DNA of 64,000 nucleotides from JALORV01 sp963791235 (GTDB lineage: Bacteria; Pseudomonadota; Gammaproteobacteria; Burkholderiales; Burkholderiaceae_F): NCBI GenBank assembly GCA_963791235.1, contig CAWBRW010000021.1:62001-126000 (forward strand), written 5' to 3'. Below are positions 26,590 through 33,566 of the stretch, piece after piece (position 1 is the stretch's first letter; each line of letters starts with the position of its first letter). The notes beneath the pieces were generated by a model. It had not been told where the DNA came from and ran no database searches. It saw only the letters and a program-made list of their open reading frames with translations. The translations under genes were made by a program, and so were the position numbers.

Positions 26590-26606
26590 CTTTAGCGGGG
26601 GTAAAC

Positions 26607-27197
26607 ATGGATCCACGTTCGCCATTGCCGACCAAGCGCCTTCCCTCCGGAACGGTGATCGCCCAGGCGCGCGATTGGCAGACCGATCCGGTCACGCTCG
26701 ATTCGCCGGCTCTCGAAGTGATGACGGACCTGACCACCGTAAAGGCGGCAACCGTCGGCCCGTCAATGACTTTGCGTCAGGCCGAGCAGACGATGATCTA
26801 CTTGGGCGTGCGTACGCTCTTTGTTGTCAGTGAAATGCCGGCCATCGAAGGGCTGGTGACGAGCACTGACCTGCATGGCAATCAGCAAATGCGCCTGGTG
26901 CAGCAGAGAAACATCCGGTACGAGGAACTGTGCGTTGCCGACGTGATGGCCGGGCTTTCAGACCTGGATGCGATCGACTATGAAGACATGAAGGCGGCTA
27001 CGGTCGGCAACGTCGTCGCCACGCTGCGGCGCCACGGAAGAAACCATTTACTGGTGAGCGAGGCAACCGCTGGCGAGCAGCGGCGCCGGGTGCGCGGCAT
27101 GATCTCGCGCACGCAGATCGAGCGGCAGCTCGGGTTGCCGGTTCCGGTAACCGAAGTTGCGAACACCTTTGCCGACGTCGTGCAGATGCTTGCGTGA
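26607..27197 (+). CDS. CBS-domain pair protein
   Basis: A 196-residue protein with two CBS repeats. The first covers about residues 38-95 (VMTDLTTVKAATVGPSMTLRQAEQTMI, RTLFVVSEMPAIEGLVTSTDLHG); the second about 113-185 (VADVMAGLSDLDAIDYEDM, VVATLRRHGRNHLLVSE, VRGMISRTQIERQLG). CBS pairs bind adenine nucleotides and act as energy or signal sensors. There is no attached catalytic domain, so it probably works through a partner. Confidence 0.87.
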   Translation: MDPRSPLPTKRLPSGTVIAQARDWQTDPVTLDSPALEVMTDLTTVKAATVGPSMTLRQAEQTMIYLGVRTLFVVSEMPAIEGLVTSTDLHGNQQMRLVQQRNIRYEELCVADVMAGLSDLDAIDYEDMKAATVGNVVATLRRHGRNHLLVSEATAGEQRRRVRGMISRTQIERQLGLPVPVTEVANTFADVVQMLA

Positions 27198-27334
27198 GTT
27201 CCGCGCTGAGTCGCGGACCCGGTCATCATCACCGGCTCCGCTGGATGAGCGCGGCGGCGACCGTTAGTGGTGCTTTGCCCTAGGACGGTTCGCGACCCGC
27301 TGCTGCGATCCGACGCGACAGAAAGCAGTGCCTC

Positions 27335-27358
27335 AACAGCCGCTCGAAAGCGGCTGTT
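27335..27358. terminator. Perfect hairpin between convergent genes
   Basis: AACAGCCGCT (27335-27344), loop CGAA, AGCGGCTGTT (27349-27358) forms a perfect 10-bp stem with a stable tetraloop in the 257-base gap between two convergent genes. There is no strong T-run on either side, so it could be a weak bidirectional terminator or a transcript-end stabiliser. Confidence 0.55.
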
Positions 27359-27454
27359 CAACGGCCGGCTAATAGGGCCTTGATTGTCGGGTGAGGGTCG
27401 CGACACTGGGAAACCTCGCCCGCCAATGGCGCGGATTCTTGCCCTCACGAGGCG

Positions 27455-28201
27455 TCAAGCGTGGCGCATCAGTCTTGTCGTTGTAAGAATCGGGCCGTCC
27501 TGTTTCAATCGGCCGAACGCCCGAACGGCGCTCTGCAGTTTGACCCCGTGAGGGTCAACGCGAACACTCACACGCGAACGATTCGTAGCGCCCGCCAGTG
27601 CGGCGCCAGCCAGCAGAAAGGCGAGCGCATTGCATGGAAGATGGGCGTCAGCCGCGACCGACTTTTGCGCAATGCTGACCCGCGGATCCGTACTGACGGG
27701 GACAGTGATAAGTCCAGTGCGCAGGACGAAATAGTTGACGCCGCTTGCGGCTATCACTTCATCGGCAGCAAGCTTAAGTTCCCGCCACCGAATCTCCGCC
27801 CAGGTAATACCGGTGCGCTGAACTGATCCGCTGTAGCCCACCGAAATCCATCGACCAGGCAGACCGGCCCGCCTGGCGAGTTCGAGGCAGGCTGACAGGC
27901 TGTCAACCTCAAGTTGCCATGCGCCGGGCGACAAGCTTCTTCGATCCCCGCCGGCGAGGTAGATCACATGAGCCGCGCGCTCAATCAACGGAGCAAGCGT
28001 TTGTGGCTGCTCCACGTTGGCGAAAGCAACTTCGGCAGAGGCCAACGACGGTTCGGAGGCAAGGCGATCCGCGCCGCGCACGCAGGCGATGACCGGCACC
28101 GACGCGGCACACAGATAGCGCAGAACATAACGGCCCGTCTGCCCGCTTGCTCCGACGAGAAGAATCGAATCCCTGAAGCTTGTTCTTCCCATACGGCGCA
28201 T
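27455..28201 (-). CDS. NAD(P)-binding, NmrA/atypical SDR-like protein
   Basis: A 248-residue Rossmann protein: the dinucleotide loop ILLVGASGQTGRYVLRYL lies at about residues 13-30, then VIYLAGGDRR, and the mid-part GRWISVGYSGSVQRTG and FVLRTGLITVPV fit the NAD(P)H-dependent atypical SDR group (SDR_a5/NmrA). The start could also be ATG 28192 (MGRTS). Substrate and role are unknown. It is convergent with the CBS gene. Confidence 0.78.
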   Translation of the reverse strand: MRRMGRTSFRDSILLVGASGQTGRYVLRYLCAASVPVIACVRGADRLASEPSLASAEVAFANVEQPQTLAPLIERAAHVIYLAGGDRRSLSPGAWQLEVDSLSACLELARRAGLPGRWISVGYSGSVQRTGITWAEIRWRELKLAADEVIAASGVNYFVLRTGLITVPVSTDPRVSIAQKSVAADAHLPCNALAFLLAGAALAGATNRSRVSVRVDPHGVKLQSAVRAFGRLKQDGPILTTTRLMRHA

Positions 28202-28684
28202 CGACGGTCGTCGTTGTCTCGGGGCAATCAGCCTTCAGGACAACGGGCTGCGTAATGATCGAACGCCTGCGGCGCGGCCGCGACCCCATGGGTCCGCGAC
28301 CCATGCGTCCGCGACCCACTAATGTGGGATTCGCTGGAGATGCACCGTTGAGGGCCCCAATCCGGGGTGTCGCCTATCGGGCAAGCAGACTGGGGGCCGC
28401 GCCGAAGAGCGGGCACCGCGTGCGTCGTCCGGCCTGCCTGACATTCGCCTGACTCTCGAGTTGCTGGCTCGCCCGAGGCCGGCCGTTTGCAGACCTCGGC
28501 CGCAGCGTCCCCATGCGTTCCGTCAGATCTGCTGCGCTACCGAAGAGACGGCAGGCATGTCCTTACGTAACGTGTTCAGTTGCTCCTTGGCAGGGTGTTT
28601 CCAGTCAGCCGCCGTTCGCGTTCGATGCGGTGGCGCATCCGTTCGTCAATTAGCCCCTCAGAAGGGATCGGGGTATGGAAGCCA
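28202..28684. other. Intergenic region, no supported gene
   Basis: About 480 bases between an NAD(P)-binding protein gene start and the persulfide dioxygenase stop. Short frames on both strands have neither ribosome-binding site nor recognisable content. The one structure I see is a 15-base tandem duplication, listed separately. Confidence 0.4.
28288..28317. repeat. 15-bp tandem duplication
   Basis: ATGGGTCCGCGACCC (28288-28302) is followed at once by ATGCGTCCGCGACCC (28303-28317), one mismatch. It lies in non-coding DNA close to the start of the NAD(P)-binding protein gene, and its function is unknown. Confidence 0.7.
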
Positions 28685-29434
28685 TCAGCCTTGCTGGCTC
28701 TGGGTCATGCGCTCGCAGTATTCGCGCAACTGCACAGGCAGATCGTCCGGGCACACGCCGCAGCGGCGGTTGCCGGGCACCGCATAGTCGATGAACTTGG
28801 GATACGGCAGGTCGAGCCCGGACATGATGGTCTTGAACTCTTCCAGCGTTCGGCCGTGACCCAGGCGCGGATTGCGGCTCTTCTCCTGGCCGATCGAAGA
28901 GACTCGACGGTGCTGGTAGTCATGCGCCGGATAGACCAGCATGTCATCGGACAAGGCGAACAACTTCTCGGTCACGCTCTTGTAGAGCGCTGTGGCGTCG
29001 CCGTTCTGGAAGTCGGTGCGACCGCAGCCGTCGATCAGCAAGGCGTCGCCGCTGAACAGGCGGTCGTCGCATCGGTAAGCGAAGTGGCCGTCGGTGTGGC
29101 CTGGTGTGTGCAGCGGCTCCACAGTGATGCCACCGAGTTGCAGCGGCGTGCCTTCCTCGATGCCCACGTCGACACAGGGCAGCCGATCGATCGCGGGCGC
29201 GGCGATCCGGCTGCCGACGCGCTGCTTCAGATGCAGCGCCGCGGTGATGTGATCGGCGTGGATGTGGGTGTCGAGCGTCAGCGCCAGCGTAAGCCGCAGC
29301 GACTGCAACACCTGCAAATCGCGGTCGATGGCGTTGACGACCGGGTCGATCAGTATCGCCTGCCCGGTGGTCTCGCAGGCCAGCAGGTAGGTGTAGGTGC
29401 TCGACACCGGTTCGAAGAGTTGCCTGAAGATCAT
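28685..29434 (-). CDS. ETHE1-like persulfide (sulfur) dioxygenase, metallo-beta-lactamase fold
   Basis: A 249-residue enzyme. ATG 29434 is the start (GGAAAGCC before it); the longer frame to 29746 is rejected because it overlaps the divergent small gene. The metal motif DTHIHADH, TPGHTDGH, FSGDALLIDGCGRTDFQ and VYPAHDY match ETHE1/persulfide dioxygenases, mononuclear iron enzymes that oxidise glutathione persulfide to sulfite in sulfide detoxification. The C-terminus has CGVCPDD, an extra cysteine pair. No rhodanese domain or sulfide:quinone oxidoreductase gene is adjacent. Confidence 0.87.
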   Translation of the reverse strand: MIFRQLFEPVSSTYTYLLACETTGQAILIDPVVNAIDRDLQVLQSLRLTLALTLDTHIHADHITAALHLKQRVGSRIAAPAIDRLPCVDVGIEEGTPLQLGGITVEPLHTPGHTDGHFAYRCDDRLFSGDALLIDGCGRTDFQNGDATALYKSVTEKLFALSDDMLVYPAHDYQHRRVSSIGQEKSRNPRLGHGRTLEEFKTIMSGLDLPYPKFIDYAVPGNRRCGVCPDDLPVQLREYCERMTQSQQG

Positions 29435-29738
29435 GGTCGGCTTTCCTTCAACGGCTCTAAAGGCTTCGGCGCGCCGCTGGCGCCGCGCACTTTGCCCGCG
29501 ACCTCGCGCCGTTCGGGGGACCCGCGATCCTGCGAGCTCTCCGCACTCTAACGGCAGCACAACGCGAGCGATAGCGGTCACGACGTAGCCCTTGTGGAGG
29601 TCAGCTTGCAAGTCGAGGGCAAGTTCGTGCCCGACGGCTGCTTGCCCTGCCACCCTAAAGTGGCTAGCTGGCCAGGTTATGGGGCAACGCAGTGGGCAGG
29701 GCAATTGCATCCGCCCCGTAGCAACCGCGGAGGATTGA

Positions 29739-29951
29739 ATGATCACGAAGCTCGAGAAGGAATTGCGCCGAGAAATCGAGGTCGAAGGTGCGGCCTACGT
29801 CGTCAGCATCTCAGCCCTGGGATTGAGGCTGGTCCTCAAGGGGCGGCGCAATGGCCTTGAACTGGAATGGAAAGATCTGATCAGCGGCGAAACGGCGCTG
29901 GCAACGGCATTGAACGCCTCGCTCGCTGGCCGGGCACTCGGGCGCCCTTAG
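29739..29951 (+). CDS. Small conserved-looking 70-residue protein
   Basis: ATG 29739 follows GCGGAGGATTGA, a strong ribosome-binding site. The product begins with a charged helix (KLEKELRREIEVEG) and contains a compact core (AAYVVSISALGLRLVLKGRRNGLELEWKDLIS) that looks like a small beta-rich domain. I cannot name its family. It ends 27 bases before the convergent tail-tube gene. Confidence 0.65.
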   Translation: MITKLEKELRREIEVEGAAYVVSISALGLRLVLKGRRNGLELEWKDLISGETALATALNASLAGRALGRP

Positions 29952-29978
29952 AATCGGCCCCTCGCTGGGCACCACCCG

Positions 29979-30398
29979 CTAAGCCATCTCCATCTCTTCG
30001 TACGACAACTCAAGCGTTTCGAGCAGCACTGCTGACGCTTGTGCATCCAGCGGCGAGTAGCGGATCCGAAGCGGACGACAGCCTCTAAATACCCATGCGG
30101 CCACGGCGCTGCGCCGGTCTTCGCCGAGCAGTTCGACCGTCACGGTACGGGCCGTCGACCGGGAGGCGCGCCGCGCCTTGTTCCAAAGCTCGTAAACGGC
30201 GAGGGATCCGTCAAATCCACGACTCAGTACCAGGGGCTCAGGCAGCTGGGCGCCCGGGTCTGGGCCCCTCTTGCTGGACCGGTCGATCTGGAACGGCGGA
30301 AGCTCAACGACGTTGAAGCCGATCGATGTACTGCCGGAGCCGCCAAAGCGGACGCGGAAGTTGCAGCTGCTGTAAGGCCGGTCCCTTGCCAGCGCCAT
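29979..30398 (-). CDS. T4 gp19-like tail tube protein (second of an orphan pair)
   Basis: A 139-residue protein of the phage T4 gp19/eCIS tube superfamily (PF06841): it begins RPYSSCNFRVRFGG, has FDGSLAVYELWNKARR in the middle and finishes with LLETLELSYEEMEMA, the usual closing pattern. Tube proteins stack into hexameric rings inside contractile tails and extracellular injection systems. It is 3 bases after the paralogous gene 30402-30854. Compared with that gene, the middle is more diverged and shorter. No sheath, baseplate, spike or ATPase gene is in the window. Confidence 0.72.
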   Translation of the reverse strand: MALARDRPYSSCNFRVRFGGSGSTSIGFNVVELPPFQIDRSSKRGPDPGAQLPEPLVLSRGFDGSLAVYELWNKARRASRSTARTVTVELLGEDRRSAVAAWVFRGCRPLRIRYSPLDAQASAVLLETLELSYEEMEMA

Positions 30399-30401
30399 GT
30401 C

Positions 30402-30854
30402 CTACTCGATCTCCAGCCGCTCGTACGCGAGGACGATCTCTTCGACTGCGACGTCGTTGCCCCTGGCGTTCAGGGGACCGCTGGTGTGCTTGATGATGCG
30501 GGCGCGCAGCAACTTCCACGTCATCACCGTTGCGGTATGGTCCTCACTCTGCAGGCTGATCGTGACGGTCCGCAGCGCTCCCTGGTCACCGTTGCGGACC
30601 TGGTCCAGCCACTGGTAGAGGTGAGAAGCGCCCACGATGCCCCGGCGCAACACCACATCGCTCACCTTGTTCAATCCGGTGATCTTCGTCACCGAGTTGT
30701 CGCGGGCATTCCCGTTGCGGTACTCGATGACGTCGACCGAGGTTCCGAGTCCGCTCACTTCCTCGAATCCGGCACGGTGTCCGTCGGTCACCCCGTCGCC
30801 GAGGTCAACGAGGAAATTGAACTGCGCATAGGGGCGTTCCCGTTCAACGGCCAT
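30402..30854 (-). CDS. T4 gp19-like tail tube protein (first of an orphan pair)
   Basis: A 150-residue gp19-family protein with the full pattern of eCIS/phage-like tube proteins: RPYAQFNFLVDLGDGV, AGFEEVSGLGTSVDVIEYRNGN, KITGLNKVSDVVLRRGIVG, LYQWLDQVRNGDQGALRTVTI and VEEIVLAYERLEIE. In complete systems two or more such paralogues form the tube and its cap or spike adaptor. Here it starts a two-gene unit divergent from the phasin-like gene. Confidence 0.82.
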   Translation of the reverse strand: MAVERERPYAQFNFLVDLGDGVTDGHRAGFEEVSGLGTSVDVIEYRNGNARDNSVTKITGLNKVSDVVLRRGIVGASHLYQWLDQVRNGDQGALRTVTISLQSEDHTATVMTWKLLRARIIKHTSGPLNARGNDVAVEEIVLAYERLEIE

Positions 30855-31177
30855 CGGATATTTCCTCTCGCAAACGCAATCGTGGTTGGCTGTCGCTCCG
30901 AACTGACGCTACTACTCGCCCACGGGGCATGTCCAGCAGCAACGATGGCACCAATTAAGTCATCGAGACCACTTCGAACTGGCAGACCGCACCATGCAGT
31001 CTGCCGCCAGAGTACGCCGGACATGCCTACCGCACCCGCGCGAGGCTTCGCGGCACTCTGGCGCGATGCGATGGCGAACTGGGCTATATTGGATTCGCTT
31101 GTCGTGGCACTGAGCCGGCGTTGCCGTTGGTTCAGGCGTCGCGGGAGCGCAAGGCCCGGAGGGGCAGGGAGCAAGGA
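30855..31177. other. Divergent promoter region
   Basis: About 320 bases between the tail-tube pair (minus) and the phasin-like gene (plus). No gene is supported. A TATATT hexamer near 31084 could be a -10 element for the plus-strand gene, but I see no strong -35 box. Confidence 0.35.
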
Positions 31178-31597
31178 ATGGCCGCGCAATCCTCATCGAA
31201 AAGCATTGATGTGCAGAAAGTCATCTCGGGTGCTGCGGAGCTGGAAGTGAAGGCGCTCCTCGCCGGAGTCGAATATCTGCAGGTCTGGATCAGCCAGGCC
31301 GGAAAGCTTGCCGGCATTGCGGGCGACACGTTGCAGGCAATCAAGAACGACAAGGGTTCGCTATCTGAAACCGCGCGCCGATTGACCGACTTCGGCAAAC
31401 AGAATGCGGAAGTCTTCGCGGACTTGTCGAGCAAGATGAGCAAGAGCTATTACAGCGAACTCGACCGGATCGTCACGGCCGTCACGTCGAAGCCCGAGAA
31501 GCCGAAATCGCGCGTGAAGACCGAAGCGCGCTCTCCGGCCGCAGGGAAGGTGTCACGGCGAAAGGCGCGCGCGAAGAAAGCCGGTAAGAAGGGTTAA
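31178..31597 (+). CDS. Phasin-like protein with basic C-terminal tail
   Basis: A 139-residue, mainly helical protein. ATG 31178 follows AGGGAGCAAGG. Residues 10-100 look like a phasin domain (VISGAAELEVKALLAGVEYLQVWISQAGKLAGIA, TARRLTDFGKQNAEVFADLSSKMSKSYY). The last 35 residues are Lys/Arg/Ala-rich (KVSRRKARAKKAGKKG), like the histone-like tail of PhaF. Phasins coat polyhydroxyalkanoate granules, and a basic tail can tether granules to DNA. No PHA synthase is nearby, so this rests on sequence character alone. Confidence 0.6.
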   Translation: MAAQSSSKSIDVQKVISGAAELEVKALLAGVEYLQVWISQAGKLAGIAGDTLQAIKNDKGSLSETARRLTDFGKQNAEVFADLSSKMSKSYYSELDRIVTAVTSKPEKPKSRVKTEARSPAAGKVSRRKARAKKAGKKG

Positions 31598-31618
31598 AGG
31601 CCCGGCACACGCACACGC

Positions 31619-31957
31619 ATGCACTTCGCGGTCGAACGCCGGGTCCTCGAGCATGACTTGCGTTCCAACGGCGAGCAGCTGATCACACGCAAGGAAGCCC
31701 GCCTTCTCATCGCTTCCGGCTACTACCGCGAAAGCACCGGGTCTCCGCACGCCGCCACCCATTTCCGGCGCTCACTGAGCGACGGCTCCTGTCTGCACCT
31801 GGTTCTCGAAAAGCGTCGCACGCGACTGCACCATGACGCCTTCGATCCGCACTCCAACCCGATGTCCCTGGGCATGCATCTGATGCACGAAGCCCGCTCC
31901 GAAGCGGTGTCCTACGGGGCCCTGGCGTGGAGCGTCATCAAGCTGCTGGCACGATAA
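31619..31957 (+). CDS. Conserved hypothetical protein, 112 residues
   Basis: The gene begins 22 bases after the phasin-like gene and is probably cotranscribed. The product is soluble with many His and Arg residues (ATHFRRSLSDGSCLHLVLEKRRTRLHHDAFDPH) and ends in a helical stretch (HLMHEARSEAVSYGALAWSVIKLL). No known domain is recognised. Confidence 0.6.
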   Translation: MHFAVERRVLEHDLRSNGEQLITRKEARLLIASGYYRESTGSPHAATHFRRSLSDGSCLHLVLEKRRTRLHHDAFDPHSNPMSLGMHLMHEARSEAVSYGALAWSVIKLLAR

Positions 31958-31998
31958 GCGCGCTTGTTGGTGCTCTTTCCGCCTCATCCGGCGCCGCG

Positions 31999-32508
31999 TC
32001 AGGGCACAGTCCCGGTCAGGCGCGTGTCCAGCAGTTGTGACGCCGCGTCGACCAGCTTGCGGAAGTGGGTGGACAGAATGGCACCCGTGATGGCCTGCCA
32101 GCCTGCCGAGGGCTGCGGCGCCACGACCGCGAGGTCGAGTTCGATTCGTGTCCCTCGGCCACCCAGCGCCGGCGACAGGTGCATGGTTCCGTCGCACAGC
32201 GCAGACCCCTTCAACGATCGAGGCCTCACCTCCCAGCGACTCGTGTACTCGCGCTCCCGCCATTCGGTATGCGTGGTCCATTCCATCAGCCCCGCGTCAA
32301 TGTGATGCGCCAGGATGGCCGGTACGTTGGCGCGGGCCCGCCACAGATGCGCGCAGCGAACGAGGCCCTCGCGATCGGTAGTCCGGCTCTTCAGTTCGGC
32401 GCTTTCGATGTGCTCGAGGAACGGTGCGAGTTCGCACGTCCGCTCGCACAGCGCATCCCAGACGAGAGCCCGGGGGTGCATCGACACCATGACGAGGCGT
32501 TCCGTCAC
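31999..32508 (-). CDS. SRPBCC/START-like protein
   Basis: A 169-residue protein whose layout fits the SRPBCC ligand-binding fold: a beta-rich first half, WTTHTEWREREYTSRWEVRPRSL in the middle, SPALGGRGTRIELDLAVVAP and a long C-terminal helix (ITGAILSTHFRKLVDAASQLL). The fold holds lipids or small hydrophobic molecules, or supports cyclase chemistry. The start overlaps the upstream epimerase stop by 4 bases, so both are made together. Confidence 0.6.
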   Translation of the reverse strand: MTERLVMVSMHPRALVWDALCERTCELAPFLEHIESAELKSRTTDREGLVRCAHLWRARANVPAILAHHIDAGLMEWTTHTEWREREYTSRWEVRPRSLKGSALCDGTMHLSPALGGRGTRIELDLAVVAPQPSAGWQAITGAILSTHFRKLVDAASQLLDTRLTGTVP

Positions 32509-33566
32509 GAAGCGAGCTGCCTGGTGAACCGGGCTCGCGCAGAGCGGACTTCAGGCGACAACTTCAGCTTTTCCATCACCGAATCGGCGATGTACGAGCG
32601 CACCCACAACCACGCGATGGCTTCCGCGAGTGCCCGACGGGCGGGCGCCGGTGCGTAACCCAGCGCGGACAGGCGTTCGTGGCTGTACCAGTAGAAGCGC
32701 CCGGACATCTTGGCCTCATCGCGCGTGACCTGGGGCCGGGTTCCGGTAAGCCGAGCTGATGCCTCGGCCGCAGCGGCCGCGAGGTAGGCCGCCGTGTGAT
32801 TGAGCACCAGGGATGGGCCGAACGTGCCCGTTAGCTCGGAAATGAGTCGATGGGCGTCTTGCCAGGTGAGGTTCTCCGAACCCAGCACATAGCGCGCCCC
32901 AGTCTTGCCCTGTTCGGCGGCCAGCATGTGCCCCGCAGCGACATCCTGGGCCGAGACGAAGTTGCAGCCGCCGATGAACGTCGACCGAAACGGATCATTC
33001 AGGTAGTTAACGATATTGGCGTTGCTCGGACTGAGCCGGTAATCGAAACCGCCCACGACCAGCGTGGGACAGACCGCAACCACGTCGACTCCGAGCTCCT
33101 CGCCGCGCCTGAACGCCGCGGCTTCCTGGGCCATCTTGGAGCGCGTGTAGGCGGACGGATCCGGCTCGTCGGCAGCGTTGTTCTCGTCCAGGACCTGGCC
33201 GCGGGCCGTGGAGCCGAGCACGACGGACGACGAAGTCACCACGACCCGCTGCACGCGATTCTTGCGAGCCGCTTCCAGGACATTGCGCGTCCCACGTTCA
33301 GCGAGATCGCGTTGATCCTCCGCACTCATGCCCCAGTAGGAGAAGACAGCGGCCGCGTGAAAGACGACGGAACAATCCCTGGCCGCGGCGTCCAGACTCG
33401 CCAGATCGAGGATGTCGCCTTCACACCGTTCGAGGGGAAGCTTTGCAAGACTTCGCACATCGCTCGACGGCCGGACCAGCACGCGCACCCGGTGCGAGGC
33501 GTCAAGCAGCGCGCGCACGAGGTTGGTACCGACGATGCCCGTGGCACCCGTGACCAGGGCCTTCAT
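32505..33566 (-). CDS. NAD(P)-dependent epimerase/dehydratase (extended SDR, dihydroflavonol-reductase-like)
   Basis: A 353-residue extended SDR: the nucleotide loop TGATGIVGTNLVRAL is at residues 6-20, VFHAAAVFSYWG follows, and the active-site Tyr and Lys are in DPSAYTRSKMAQE. The TSSSVVLG strand carries the catalytic Ser. It resembles dihydroflavonol-reductase and HpnA-type proteins that reduce or epimerise lipid- or sugar-linked substrates. It overlaps the SRPBCC gene downstream and the DUF362 gene upstream by 4 bases each, forming a three-gene operon. Confidence 0.85.
   Translation of the reverse strand: MKALVTGATGIVGTNLVRALLDASHRVRVLVRPSSDVRSLAKLPLERCEGDILDLASLDAAARDCSVVFHAAAVFSYWGMSAEDQRDLAERGTRNVLEAARKNRVQRVVVTSSSVVLGSTARGQVLDENNAADEPDPSAYTRSKMAQEAAAFRRGEELGVDVVAVCPTLVVGGFDYRLSPSNANIVNYLNDPFRSTFIGGCNFVSAQDVAAGHMLAAEQGKTGARYVLGSENLTWQDAHRLISELTGTFGPSLVLNHTAAYLAAAAAEASARLTGTRPQVTRDEAKMSGRFYWYSHERLSALGYAPAPARRALAEAIAWLWVRSYIADSVMEKLKLSPEVRSARARFTRQLAS

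Noticed and set aside
29979..30854. A prophage remnant
   Set aside because: Only two tube-like genes are present, with no integrase, portal, capsid or attachment-site repeats nearby.
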